A DNA stretch of 64,000 nt from Halococcoides cellulosivorans (GTDB taxonomy: Archaea; Halobacteriota; Halobacteria; Halobacteriales; Haloarculaceae), in contig NZ_CP028858.1 of NCBI RefSeq assembly GCF_003058365.1, forward strand, positions 1,550,001 through 1,614,000. Direction: 5' to 3'. Below are positions 34,884-43,737 of this stretch, piece by piece. The position numbers and the translations under genes were made by a program. The notes under the pieces were generated by a model. The model did not search any database, was not told the origin of the DNA, and saw only the letters and a program-made list of their open reading frames with translations. Every line of letters starts with the position of its first letter. Position 1 is the first letter of the stretch.

Positions 34884-36953
34884 TCAGCGAATTTCGGTGA
34901 CTAACTCCTCAGACCAGTTGAATTCGCCGTTATAGATGACTGGCAGCGACGAATCTTCGAGTATCGGGAGTAATTCTCGGGCGCGCATGGTCCGCTCTGT
35001 ATCCTGTCCGAACAGATACGGTTCGTCACCGAACGGTGGTTCGTGGAGTCGACCGACACTCCGTGCGGGGACGGTCTCGTACGAGACCTCGAAGGCCTCG
35101 CCCGCGTCTTCGAGCCAGATCACGGCGGGGTGAGCGGTCGTCGGGACGAGCGCGTCGGTGCCGTCACCGACGACGGCGTAGTCGGTACTCATCATGATGC
35201 GGCGTCGAGCGAGTTGCATCGCTCGGCCGATCGAGAAGCCGTGCATCAGGAGTTTCGCGAACGCCGTGCCGACCTTCGCGGCGTGTTCGTCGAGGACCGC
35301 GCGGAGCGTGGCCGCACCCGCGACGCTCCCGGCCTCGACGAGGCCCAGGCCCTCTTCGTAGGAGCCACACGCGTTGAGGAAAAAGGATCGCGTCCGCGAG
35401 CGCTCGATTTCGGTCGTCGAGAGGTAGCCGTCCGCACACTGCAGGCCCTCGGGTTCGCAGTGGCCGATGTAGTGCAGGAAGTCCGCCCCGGATTCGATGC
35501 GCTCGCGAAGTTCGGCTTTCGTCAGCGAACGTGCGATCGAGACGTCGATCGGCATGTCTTCGGCGCGCTCGCGGTAGATGTCAGCGACGGCGTCGTGTTC
35601 GCCGGCCATCTCGCCGTCGTTGAGTACGAGATCGATCTCGAAGGTGTCACTCGCTCGCGTGCGGTAGTCGGTCCGATTGAGATACGCCGATCGGGTCGTC
35701 TTGAACGCGTCGAGTGGCGTCCCCGGCGCGAGCCAGGCAGTGACGCGACCGCCACTCTCCGAGGGTTTGACGACCGTCGAGGGGTTCGCACAGTCGAGGT
35801 CACACGTCGATCGGGTGAACCCCTCCGAGAGGCTCTCGTCGAGCAACGCGGCCTCGTCGAGTTCGGTCGCGTCGGGCAGGCGGATCAGACTCAAGTCGTC
35901 GAGCAGATGGGAGAGCACGCTCGCGTTCCCCGGCGTCGGATCGACGAACGTCGAGAGGTGCCACTCGGGCAGTCGGTCGGACAGGTCCTCACCCGCGACC
36001 GCGAGATACCGTTCGAGACGGGCCGCCGAGTCGAGTTCGCGGACGTGATCGGCGTCGAGATCGATGGCGTCGAGGATCGGCGCGTTCGTCGCGTCGGTCG
36101 CGCCGGTATCGCGCACGAGACAGTCAAGATAGAAAAACTGGCGAAGCAGGTCACCAACCTCCTCTTGACAGTCGGGGACGGCGGCGAGGTCGTGATCGAC
36201 ACGCCCGTCACGCGTTCGGAGATGTGGGTGATCGACGGCGGCGACGCGCAGATCTGCGGCGAGATAGAAGGCCAGCGGTGCGAGCACGAAGACGCTCTCC
36301 AACTCGTTCGGAACGAGCAGTTCGATGCCGGTCTCGGGGGTCTCGGATTTGATGGCCGGTGGGATCGATTCGGTGTTGCCGACCTCGATGGCGGGGAGTG
36401 GGTCGCGGTGGGCCGGGTGTGAGCGAGCGGGGGATGTCGTCCGGTGGGCCGACCCGAGGTGAGTCACCGCGCGGGCGATGCCCCTGGGCGTGCCAGGCAC
36501 TCGCATCCGGTCGTCGGCGTCCCCACCGGGCTGGACGATGATCGTGACGGCGGTCGGGTCGGGAAATTCGATCCGGGCGCGCTCGTCGTCGATGTCGACG
36601 GTCGCCGGGCCGCGGAAGGTCAGAACGGTCCGCAGTTCGTCGGGCAGGTCCGGGCCCTCTGGTTCGGCCGCAACGGTCGCGGCCCCCGGTCCGATCGTCG
36701 CGCGCTCTGTGACCGGTTCGAGTCCGTCCGAATCCGCCGAGGAGACCGTGACACTCCCGGCGGGGAGTTCCAGCCCCGTCGTCGTCACCGGAATCGTCTC
36801 GCGACCGGACGGTGTGTCGAGGTCGTGTGCGCCCCCCTGTGCACTTGCCGTCGTATACAGAGCGGAGAGCGAATTCTCGTCGGTCTCGATCCCGAAGGTG
36901 AGATCGTAGTCCGACGAGTCCGTCCCCGCATCTGTCACCCCCCAGGTGACCAT
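34884..36953 (-). CDS. CHAT-domain caspase-like protease
   Basis: 689 residues. The C-terminal third (about 450-620) carries the CHAT catalytic dyad: His498 in LHYIGHC and Cys529 in FFLNACGS, followed by GSVAGAATL. CHAT proteases are caspase relatives, some acting in bacterial and archaeal immunity by cleaving partner proteins. The N-terminal 450 residues are acidic and mostly soluble with no named domain; they may be a sensing region. The ATG at 36953 lies about 30 nt after a TATA box (36979-36988), supporting a leaderless start. No obvious protein partner is adjacent. Confidence 0.83.
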   Translation of the reverse strand: MVTWGVTDAGTDSSDYDLTFGIETDENSLSALYTTASAQGGAHDLDTPSGRETIPVTTTGLELPAGSVTVSSADSDGLEPVTERATIGPGAATVAAEPEGPDLPDELRTVLTFRGPATVDIDDERARIEFPDPTAVTIIVQPGGDADDRMRVPGTPRGIARAVTHLGSAHRTTSPARSHPAHRDPLPAIEVGNTESIPPAIKSETPETGIELLVPNELESVFVLAPLAFYLAADLRVAAVDHPHLRTRDGRVDHDLAAVPDCQEEVGDLLRQFFYLDCLVRDTGATDATNAPILDAIDLDADHVRELDSAARLERYLAVAGEDLSDRLPEWHLSTFVDPTPGNASVLSHLLDDLSLIRLPDATELDEAALLDESLSEGFTRSTCDLDCANPSTVVKPSESGGRVTAWLAPGTPLDAFKTTRSAYLNRTDYRTRASDTFEIDLVLNDGEMAGEHDAVADIYRERAEDMPIDVSIARSLTKAELRERIESGADFLHYIGHCEPEGLQCADGYLSTTEIERSRTRSFFLNACGSYEEGLGLVEAGSVAGAATLRAVLDEHAAKVGTAFAKLLMHGFSIGRAMQLARRRIMMSTDYAVVGDGTDALVPTTAHPAVIWLEDAGEAFEVSYETVPARSVGRLHEPPFGDEPYLFGQDTERTMRARELLPILEDSSLPVIYNGEFNWSEELVTEIR

Positions 36954-36978
36954 GCTGGAATAGTATTTGGTACGTTCG

Positions 36979-36988
36979 CGTATATACT
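36979..36988 (-). promoter_or_regulatory. TATA box of the CHAT protease gene
   Basis: Minus-strand AGTATATACG, centred about 30 nt before the ATG at 36953. It decides the start, because upstream ATGs precede the box. Confidence 0.55.
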
Positions 36989-37125
36989 CTGTGGTACTCG
37001 TAACCACGAAATTCACACGAAGGCGATAAGCTGAGAACGGCCGATATCTGGGACTTGAGGCTATATTTAGCATATTCAATCAGTAAATGATTTTCCCGAT
37101 GCGTTATTCCTACCGATCTATAGTA

Positions 37126-37142
37126 CGTAATATTATATTACG
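37126..37142. promoter_or_regulatory. 17-bp perfect palindrome upstream of glyA
   Basis: CGTAATAT-T-ATATTACG lies 57 bp before the glyA ATG in the divergent region between glyA and the CHAT gene. It could be an operator for a dimeric regulator or simply an AT-rich promoter element. Confidence 0.4.
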
Positions 37143-37198
37143 GCCGCCGGCTGCCAGAAGACGTGCGCTTATTGTGGGTGGGGGTCGGACCGATTCAT

Positions 37199-38446
37199 AT
37201 GAACGGACAGGACCTGTCCACGGTCGACCCGGAGATCGCAGACGCCGTCGCGGCCGAGCGCGACCGCCAGAACGACACCCTCGCGATGATCGCGAGCGAG
37301 AACCACGCCAGCGAGGCCGTCATGGAGGCCCAGGGCACGACGCTCACCAACAAGTACGCCGAGGGCTACCCGGGGTCGCGCTATTATGCCGGCTGTGAGA
37401 ACGCCGACACCGTCGAAGAGCTCGCGATCGAGCGCGCGAAAGAACTCTGGGGCGCCGATCACGTGAACGTCCAGCCCCACTCGGGCAGTCAGGCCAATCT
37501 CGGCGTCTACCTCGCCGTCCTCGATCCGGGCGACAAGATCCTCTCCCTGGATCTGACCCACGGTGGCCACCTCAGCCACGGCCACCCCGCGAACTTCGCG
37601 GGCCAGGTCTACGAGGTCGAACAGTACGAGGTCGACGAGGAGACTGGCTACGTCGACTACGAGGCGCTCGCCGCTCACGCCGAGCAGTTCGACCCCGACA
37701 TGATCGTCTCGGGGTACTCCGCGTACCCCCGCGAGGTGGACTTCGGGCGGATCCAGGCGGTCGCGGACGACGTCGACGCGCTCCATACGGCCGACATCGC
37801 TCACATCACGGGCCTGGTCGCCGCGGGCGTCCACGAGTCGCCGGTCGGTGTCGCGGACTTCGTCACGGGGTCGACCCACAAGACGATCCGCGCGGGTCGG
37901 GGCGGAATCATCATGTGCGACGAGGAGTACGCCGACGCGGTCGACAGCGCCGTCTTCCCCGGCGCGCAGGGCGGCCCACTGATGCACAACGTCGCGGGCA
38001 AGGCCGTCGGCTTCCACGAGGCACTCCAACCCGAGTTCACCGAGTACGCCGAACAGGTCGTCGCGAACGCGAAGGCGATCGCCGACCAGTTCCAGGAGCG
38101 CGGCCTGGAGGTCGTCTCCGGGGGCACCGACACCCACCTCGTGCTCGTCGACCTGCGGCCCTCCAACCCCGACACGACGGGCAAGACCGTCGAGAGCGCG
38201 CTCGAATCGGTGGGGATCGTCCTCAACGCCAACACCGTCCCCGGCGAGACGCGCTCTTCGTTCAACCCGAGCGGCATCCGCGCGGGGACGCCGGCGCTGA
38301 CCACCCGTGGCTTCGGGGAGTCGGAGTGCCGTGAGGTCGCCGACCTCATCGCCGACGTGGTCGACGCGCCCGAAGACGACGCCACCCTGGAGCAGGTCTC
38401 GGAGCGGGTCGACGAGTTGACCGACGCGTTCCCGGTGTACGAATAG
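37199..38446 (+). CDS. glyA: Serine hydroxymethyltransferase
   Basis: A 415-residue PLP enzyme interconverting serine and glycine while forming methylene-tetrahydrofolate or its archaeal equivalent. It has the PLP-lysine motif TGSTHKTIRAGRGG, the N-terminal MIASENHAS and the C-terminal GIRAGTPALTTRGF. Length is normal. A TATA-like CTTATTG lies about 28 nt upstream of the ATG at 37199, which fits a leaderless mRNA. Confidence 0.96.
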   Translation: MNGQDLSTVDPEIADAVAAERDRQNDTLAMIASENHASEAVMEAQGTTLTNKYAEGYPGSRYYAGCENADTVEELAIERAKELWGADHVNVQPHSGSQANLGVYLAVLDPGDKILSLDLTHGGHLSHGHPANFAGQVYEVEQYEVDEETGYVDYEALAAHAEQFDPDMIVSGYSAYPREVDFGRIQAVADDVDALHTADIAHITGLVAAGVHESPVGVADFVTGSTHKTIRAGRGGIIMCDEEYADAVDSAVFPGAQGGPLMHNVAGKAVGFHEALQPEFTEYAEQVVANAKAIADQFQERGLEVVSGGTDTHLVLVDLRPSNPDTTGKTVESALESVGIVLNANTVPGETRSSFNPSGIRAGTPALTTRGFGESECREVADLIADVVDAPEDDATLEQVSERVDELTDAFPVYE

Positions 38447-38544
38447 CGGCTCTCGGACCACCGTCCAGGCCGATCACCCGACGGCGCGTGTCGGCCCGCA
38501 TCCCCGACCGAAAGGCGATTTGTCCCGGCGACGCTACCCGACGT

Positions 38545-40359
38545 GTGTCCGAGGAGCCCTCTGTCGACCTCGATCCCGACGCCATCACCGAGATCGCGAC
38601 CGCGCTCGGCCGGGCCGTCCTGACTGCCGACGCGGTCGCCGACCACCTCGGCGTCTCGCAGGCCGTCGCGAGCGACGCGCTCGACCGTGCCGTCGAGCGC
38701 GCGTTCCTCGACGCGACTCGCGTCGAGGACACGCGCGTCTACGTCCCCGCCGACCTGCTGGGTCGCGTAAAGCAAGAGCGGATCGTCACCTTCCCCGACC
38801 GTCGGGAGATCGTCGTCGATCAGCCCGACCAGTTCACACGTGCGCAATTGTCCCAGTTCGCCCGTCTCGCCGACGTGAACGGGTCGGGTGGCTATCGCTA
38901 CGAGATCACGTCCGCGGACGTCTGGGCCGCGCCGGTCGACGACGCCGACGCGCTGGTCGCGAGCGTCCGGCGCGTCCTCGGTGGCCTCGACGAGACGCTC
39001 GAATCCTGGCTCAGATCGCAGTACGAGCGCGCACATCGGTTCCGACTCCGCACCCACGACGACGGCTACGTCGTCCTCGAAAGCGACGCGGCCGATCTGA
39101 TGGGCAACGTCGCCCGCCAACAGCTCGACGACCACCTCCGGGCGGAGCTGTCCGACACCGAGTCCTGGGTCGCAGAAGAACGCGTCGCAGACCTCAAACG
39201 GACGCTGTACGAGGCGGGCTATCCCGTCCAGGACGACCGCGACCTGGAGGCGGGCGATCCCGTCGCGGTCGATCTGAACGTCGACCTGCGGGACTACCAG
39301 CAGACGTGGGTCGACGCGTTTCTCGACCAGGGCGCGGGCGTGCTCGTCGGCCCGCCCGGCAGCGGCAAGACCGTCGCCGCCATCGCGATCCTCGCAGCGA
39401 TCGGTGGCGAGTCGCTGATCCTCGCGCCCGGGCGCGAACTGCTCGAACAGTGGCGCGAGGAACTGCTCGCCCGGACGGACCTCGACGACTCACAGATCGG
39501 CCTGTACCACGGCGACGCCAAACAGCGCCGCCCGATCACGATCGCGACCTACCGCACGGCCGCGATGGACCGGCATCGACACCTGTTCGACGACCGCGAG
39601 TGGGGGCTGATCGTCTACGACGAGTGCCACCACGTCCCTGCCGACGCGCTCCGGCGTTCGACGACCTTACAGACCCGTCACCGTCTCGGCCTGACCGCGA
39701 CGCCCGTCCGGGAGTCCGACGACGAGCGCGAGATCTTCTCACTGATCGGCCCGCCGATCGGCACCGACTGGGAGGCGCTGTTCGATCGAGGCTTCGTCGC
39801 GCGCCCGACCGTCGAGATCCGCTACGTCGAGTGGGATCGCGACGATCGCGACGCCTACGTCGCCAGCGAGGGCCAGGAACGCCGTCAGTTGGCCGCGAGC
39901 AACAGTGCGAAGATCGACGAGATCGAGCATATTCTCGCCGCGAACCCCGCGGCTACGGCGCTGATCTTCGCGGACTATCTCGATCAGGGCGCGGCCATCG
40001 CAGAGCGACTCGACGTGCCCTTCTGTAGCGGCGAGACGCCCCACCATCGGCGGCAGGCCTTGCTCGAAGACGTCCGGGAGGGCCGCCGCGACCGACTCGT
40101 GCTCTCCCGGGTGGGCGACGAGGGGATCGACCTGCCGGCAGCGGATCTCGCGATCGTCGCGTCCGGCCTCGGTGGGTCACGCCGGCAGGGCGCCCAGCGC
40201 GCGGGTCGGACGATGCGGCCCACGGGTGGCGCACGCATGGTCGTCCTCGCGACGCGGGGCACGCGCGAGGAAGAGTTCGCGCGGAATCGCACGCGGCACC
40301 TCGCGGGCAAGGGCGTACCCGTCACCGAACGCGACGCGGTGACGACCGTCGAGGAGTGA
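38545..40359 (+). CDS. rad25: XPB/Rad25-type DNA helicase
   Basis: About 604 residues from the GTG at 38545, supported by a TATA-like GATTTGTC about 27 nt upstream; an in-frame ATG at 38488 is less likely. An N-terminal damage-recognition-like region (1-245) precedes Walker A GPPGSGKT (about 269-276), the DECHH box (359-363), LTATPVRESDDE and motif VI QGAQRAGRTMRPTG. It is a superfamily 2 helicase related to eukaryotic XPB, presumed to act in repair or transcription-linked unwinding. The last 36 bp and flank recur at 41718-41753. Confidence 0.9.
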   Translation: MSEEPSVDLDPDAITEIATALGRAVLTADAVADHLGVSQAVASDALDRAVERAFLDATRVEDTRVYVPADLLGRVKQERIVTFPDRREIVVDQPDQFTRAQLSQFARLADVNGSGGYRYEITSADVWAAPVDDADALVASVRRVLGGLDETLESWLRSQYERAHRFRLRTHDDGYVVLESDAADLMGNVARQQLDDHLRAELSDTESWVAEERVADLKRTLYEAGYPVQDDRDLEAGDPVAVDLNVDLRDYQQTWVDAFLDQGAGVLVGPPGSGKTVAAIAILAAIGGESLILAPGRELLEQWREELLARTDLDDSQIGLYHGDAKQRRPITIATYRTAAMDRHRHLFDDREWGLIVYDECHHVPADALRRSTTLQTRHRLGLTATPVRESDDEREIFSLIGPPIGTDWEALFDRGFVARPTVEIRYVEWDRDDRDAYVASEGQERRQLAASNSAKIDEIEHILAANPAATALIFADYLDQGAAIAERLDVPFCSGETPHHRRQALLEDVREGRRDRLVLSRVGDEGIDLPAADLAIVASGLGGSRRQGAQRAGRTMRPTGGARMVVLATRGTREEEFARNRTRHLAGKGVPVTERDAVTTVEE

Positions 40360-40365
40360 GGGCCG
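40330..40365 (+). repeat. 36-bp direct repeat, copy 1, spanning the helicase stop
   Basis: The sequence from CGCGACGCGGTGACGACC to GTGAGGGCCG covers the last nine codons and the stop of the helicase. It is identical to 41718-41753. Confidence 0.92.
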
Positions 40366-40438
40366 GGCGGAGAACGGTCGTTGCAGTTTGCGTCCGCCAC
40401 CCCAATCGTTATTACCCAATACACGAATTATGAATTGT

Positions 40439-41017
40439 ATGTCGACAGCCGCCGGCGATCCCGAACGCGCCGTCAACGGCCTCCTCTCGGTCGCCCAACT
40501 CCTCGAAGACTCTCGATTGGCTCGTCTGTATTCGTTCGTGCTTCGCGAGGGCGAGTCGACCATCGACGAGATTGCTGACGCCCTGGAGATGCCCCGAACG
40601 ACTGCGTACTCGGACACGGGGACGCTGGTCGATCTGGGGGTCCTCTCTCGCGACGAGACACAGAAGACCCACACCTATACCGCGATCCCGATCACGCTCA
40701 CGGCGACCCTCGATGGCGACGAGTACACAGTGACGCCGACGTTCATCGAGGCGGTCGGTCGTTCGTCACGCGACCAGGACCTCGACCTCCTGCTCGAAAG
40801 GCACGGACTCGGGAAACTCGCGACGGCGTTGACCTACGCCGTTCCGTACGCCGACGGGTCGCTCTCCGAACGCGTCGCGGCACGCGAACTCGATCTTCAG
40901 AACGCGTTCGCCATCGCCGTCTTGCACGCGCTCAGAGAGGTCGTCGAGGACATGCGGACGGTCGATCCGTTCATCGGGGACATCCCGAGTGCGCGCGACC
41001 AGCGGCGTGACGATTGA
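40439..41017 (+). CDS. Winged-HTH regulator paired with a PIN protein
   Basis: A 192-residue protein. A winged HTH of ArsR/TrmB style covers about 20-80 (STIDEIADALEMPRTTAYSDTGTLVDLGVL). The remainder is an alpha/beta region ending in a charged tail, of the DUF7437 sort. A TATA-like TTATTAC lies about 28 nt upstream, so the ATG at 40439 probably starts a leaderless transcript; an ATG at 40430 is the alternative. Its stop is followed at once by the PIN gene. It likely binds DNA and may control its own operon. Codon use looks less GC-biased than the neighbouring helicase. Confidence 0.8.
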   Translation: MSTAAGDPERAVNGLLSVAQLLEDSRLARLYSFVLREGESTIDEIADALEMPRTTAYSDTGTLVDLGVLSRDETQKTHTYTAIPITLTATLDGDEYTVTPTFIEAVGRSSRDQDLDLLLERHGLGKLATALTYAVPYADGSLSERVAARELDLQNAFAIAVLHALREVVEDMRTVDPFIGDIPSARDQRRDD

Positions 41018-41026
41018 GTGGTATCG

Positions 41027-41554
41027 ATGAGTGAGCCGTTCGATCCGATGGGCGAGGCTGTCGTGTGGATCGCAGATACGGGACTGTTCGTCGCCTGTGG
41101 TCGCCAGCAGAACGCCAAATACACTGCACTCGAACAGTTCGCGCGGCGGAACGATCTCACGTTCGTCCTCCCACAGCGCGTGTATGCTGAACTCACCGAT
41201 GCACCGGTCCGGAGTACACCCGGCGAGACTCCGATCGACGACGCGATCGCAGCGGGGTGGGTGACGGTCGCTGAGGAACCAACGTATACCGATGGAACGG
41301 TCGCCCGTGTGATGGACGACGCGCGACGCTCCATCGCCCAATCCTCGAATCGACGGGACGACCAGATCGAAAAAGCAGACACGGCACTCGCGGCCGTCGC
41401 GGCCGAACGCCTGTCCGACGAGGCCGAGTTCGCGTCTGTCGTGACGACCGATGTCGACGCCGGCGAGGCGACCGTCACGGCACTCGCGGCGAACGGATTC
41501 CAGGATCGGGTTCGGTTCAAAGACGGATTCGAGTTGATCGAAGAGATCACCTGA
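41027..41554 (+). CDS. PIN-domain ribonuclease (toxin-like)
   Basis: A 175-residue protein with the acidic PIN constellation: Asp17 in WIADTGLFV, Glu in YAEL, an Asp in KADTALAAVAAERL and VVTTDVDAG near the C-terminus. PIN proteins are Mg2+-dependent RNases, often toxins of VapBC type. The ATG at 41027 is chosen; a GTG at 41018 directly after the HTH stop is possible. The gene order, regulator then PIN with no gap, resembles a toxin-antitoxin module, but the upstream protein is larger than a typical antitoxin. Confidence 0.85.
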   Translation: MSEPFDPMGEAVVWIADTGLFVACGRQQNAKYTALEQFARRNDLTFVLPQRVYAELTDAPVRSTPGETPIDDAIAAGWVTVAEEPTYTDGTVARVMDDARRSIAQSSNRRDDQIEKADTALAAVAAERLSDEAEFASVVTTDVDAGEATVTALAANGFQDRVRFKDGFELIEEIT

Positions 41555-41612
41555 TTCGATCGCTCCGGGGGGTATGTGCGCGTCGATCAGACTGTCAGAA
41601 CAGTAGACTCGC

Positions 41613-41753
41613 AGATGGCGCGCGAATGGTCGTGCTCGCGACCCGGGGCAGGCGTGAAGAGGAGGTCGCGCGCAATCGGACCCGTCAACTCGCGAGGGGG
41701 GGGTGCCCGTCACAGAGCGCGACGCGGTGACGACCGTCGAGGAGTGAGGGCCG
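41613..41753 (+). pseudogene. Decayed second copy of the helicase 3' end
   Basis: Translation gives GAR-MVVLATRG-RREEEVARNRTRQLA and then, after a shift, PVTERDAVTTVEE-stop. This aligns with the last 45 or so residues of the helicase at 38545-40359 but with many silent and some amino-acid differences. An 8-G run (41696-41703) sits where the frame is lost. The last 36 bp are identical to copy 1. It is not expressed as a protein on its own. Confidence 0.9.
41718..41753 (+). repeat. 36-bp direct repeat, copy 2
   Basis: This is identical to 40330-40365. Together the copies bracket a segment of about 1.35 kb holding the HTH and PIN genes. Confidence 0.92.
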
Positions 41754-41830
41754 CACCCGGACGGTCGGCCACGTTCTCCCCTCCCCTCGACCGCTGGACC
41801 TTTGGTGTGGTGGTCTGAACGACCGACACG

Positions 41831-42226
41831 ATGACCGACGCGCTCGACCGGGCCCGCGAGAACGTGGTCGAAGTCGTCCCGTTTCTCGTCACAGCCGTCT
41901 GGCTGGTGGCGCTCTTGACGGGACAGGAGTGGTGGCTCCCCGCGATGCTCGTCGGATACATCGTCGTCGTTCCCACGACTGCGATACTGTTCGGGGACGA
42001 AGAGGAGGTCGACGAACAGGTCGACGGAGAGGTGTCCAGCCCCCAGGCGTCTTCGGAGGCGGACGACCCACTCGACACGGCGAAACGACGATACGCCAGC
42101 GGCGAGATCGGTGAACGAGAGTTCGAACGGATCGTCGAGCAGTTGCTCGACACCGAGGAGTACGACCGGGCGGATCGCGTCGGGGCCGAAGAGATCGACC
42201 GGCAACTCGAATACGAGCGCACGTAA
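41831..42226 (+). CDS. Small membrane protein with SHOCT domain
   Basis: 131 residues. Two membrane helices (about 14-32 and 36-54) are followed by an acidic linker and a C-terminal SHOCT domain (AKRRYASGEIGEREFERIVEQL). It resembles the SHOCT protein at 16738-17079 only in layout. Function unknown. It converges with pdxT, the two stops being six bases apart. Confidence 0.85.
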   Translation: MTDALDRARENVVEVVPFLVTAVWLVALLTGQEWWLPAMLVGYIVVVPTTAILFGDEEEVDEQVDGEVSSPQASSEADDPLDTAKRRYASGEIGEREFERIVEQLLDTEEYDRADRVGAEEIDRQLEYERT

Positions 42227-42232
42227 CCTGGC

Positions 42233-42811
42233 CTATTGATCGCCAAAGACCAGCCGATGAATCCGGTCGTCGTCAGTCAACTCGGGGTGGAACGCAGTCC
42301 CGACGATCGGACCGTCCCGCACGGCGACCGGGCGGCCGTCGTGGCGGGCGACGACCTCCGCAGAACCGACCGATTCGATCACGGGCGCGCGGATGAACAC
42401 GGCGTGAAACGAATCAGAGAGGCCGTCGACGTCGAGCGGGGCCTCGAAACTGTCGCGCTGTCGGCCGAAGGCGTTCCGCACGACCGTCGCGTCGATCAGG
42501 CCCAGATCGTCCACCCGGTCGTCCGCGCAGTGTGCGAGCACGATCAGCCCCGCACAGGTCGCGAGCACCGGTCGACCGGCCGCGACGTGGGCGCGGATCT
42601 CGTCGTCGATACCCTCGCGGGCGAGCAATCGTGAGATCGTCGTCGACTCGCCGCCAGGGATCGCCAGCCAGTCACACTCCGGGACGATCCCGCCGGTGCG
42701 AATCTCGTGTACCTCGACCGCGCGGCCCTGACTCGCGGCGACGGCCTCGATCGCGGCGGCGTGCTCGCTCACATCGCCCTGAACGGCGATCACGCCCGCT
42801 GTCAGCGACAT
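42233..42811 (-). CDS. pdxT: Glutaminase subunit of pyridoxal 5'-phosphate synthase
   Basis: A 192-residue class I amidotransferase. It has GGES (53-56), the nucleophile Cys86 in LATCAGLI, and His175/Glu177 in FHPEL. It releases ammonia from glutamine for PdxS, which makes PLP. PdxS is not in this window. The ATG at 42811 begins at the conserved MSLTAGVIAVQGD. It follows pheA and prsW on the same strand. Confidence 0.94.
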   Translation of the reverse strand: MSLTAGVIAVQGDVSEHAAAIEAVAASQGRAVEVHEIRTGGIVPECDWLAIPGGESTTISRLLAREGIDDEIRAHVAAGRPVLATCAGLIVLAHCADDRVDDLGLIDATVVRNAFGRQRDSFEAPLDVDGLSDSFHAVFIRAPVIESVGSAEVVARHDGRPVAVRDGPIVGTAFHPELTDDDRIHRLVFGDQ

Positions 42812-42886
42812 ACGCGGCGTACCCGATCGCCGGCGAAAACGCTGTCGTTCGTCCCGACGCTTCACTGCGGGGGCCTGGGTGAGTCG

Positions 42887-43693
42887 CTACTCGTCGAGCC
42901 GACGGGTGTCGTACGAGCCCAGGTGGCGCACCCATCCATCGCTCGCGAGCGCCTCGATTTCGGCCAGCGCGTCCCGCGTGCGGTCCTCGTTCAGTCCGGC
43001 CTCGACGTCGACGTGGAAGACGTAATCCCCGAGTTCGCGCCCGCTCGGTCGGGATTCGAGCCGCGTCAGGTTGATGTCACGATCCGCAAACGGTTCGAGC
43101 AGTTCGAGGAGGAGTCCCGGATGGTCGACGCCCGGATCGACGACGAACGTGCTCTTCGATCCCGCGTCACGGCGATCGTCGGACGGCCCGATGACGAAAA
43201 ACCGCGTGACGTTCGAGTCGCGATCCTGGATGTCGGTGTCGAGGACCTGCAACGCGTCGGTCGCGTTGTCGGGGTGGGCGATCGCAGCGATCGAGGCGTC
43301 CTCGCGGGCGCGCTCGACGCTCCGGGCGGTGCTCGCGACGGGGTCGCGGTCCACGTCGGGATAGTGGCGATCGAGATACTCCCGGGACTGCCCGAGCGCC
43401 TGGGAGTGGCTCTCGACGCTCTCGAAGGCCTCGCTTTGGGCGATGAGTGCATGGCGAATCGGGACGATGACCTCTTCGAGGACGGCGACCTGACCCGCGG
43501 CGAGCGCGTCCAGCGACTCGGTGACCGAGCCCTCGATGCTGTTCTCGATCGGGACGACGCCACGTGTGTGCCGGCCGCTCGCGACGGCGTCGACGATCGC
43601 CGTCATCGACTCAGCGAAAGAGACGGAGTCCGCGACCGCCGACGCGGCCCGGTGAGAGTACGTGCCCTCGGGGCCGAGCGTGAGTGCGTCCAT
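42887..43693 (-). CDS. pheA: Prephenate dehydratase
   Basis: A 268-residue enzyme of phenylalanine synthesis that converts prephenate to phenylpyruvate. The catalytic region (about 1-180) has the conserved VVPIENSIEGSV and the TRF motif (SNVTRFFVIG). The C-terminal ACT domain (about 190-265; KSTFVVDPGVDHPGLLLELL) gives feedback control by phenylalanine, with ESRPSGRELGDYVF typical. The ATG at 43693 starts the conserved MDALTLGPEGTYS. It lies between prsW and pdxT, all on the minus strand. Confidence 0.95.
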   Translation of the reverse strand: MDALTLGPEGTYSHRAASAVADSVSFAESMTAIVDAVASGRHTRGVVPIENSIEGSVTESLDALAAGQVAVLEEVIVPIRHALIAQSEAFESVESHSQALGQSREYLDRHYPDVDRDPVASTARSVERAREDASIAAIAHPDNATDALQVLDTDIQDRDSNVTRFFVIGPSDDRRDAGSKSTFVVDPGVDHPGLLLELLEPFADRDINLTRLESRPSGRELGDYVFHVDVEAGLNEDRTRDALAEIEALASDGWVRHLGSYDTRRLDE

Positions 43694-43737
43694 ACCGCTG
43701 TGTCCGGGTGAACGCGCCAAAAGCGCCCCGGTCGCGC

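Larger units (their letters stand above)
41555..41830. other. Intergenic stretch holding a helicase gene relic
   Basis: About 275 bp with no intact gene. Most is the decayed helicase 3' end at 41613-41753. A pyrimidine-rich part follows at 41770-41790. Confidence 0.6.

Noticed and set aside
40330-41753. Classical insertion sequence
   Set aside because: No transposase and no terminal inverted repeats; the bracketing repeats are direct and gene-derived.
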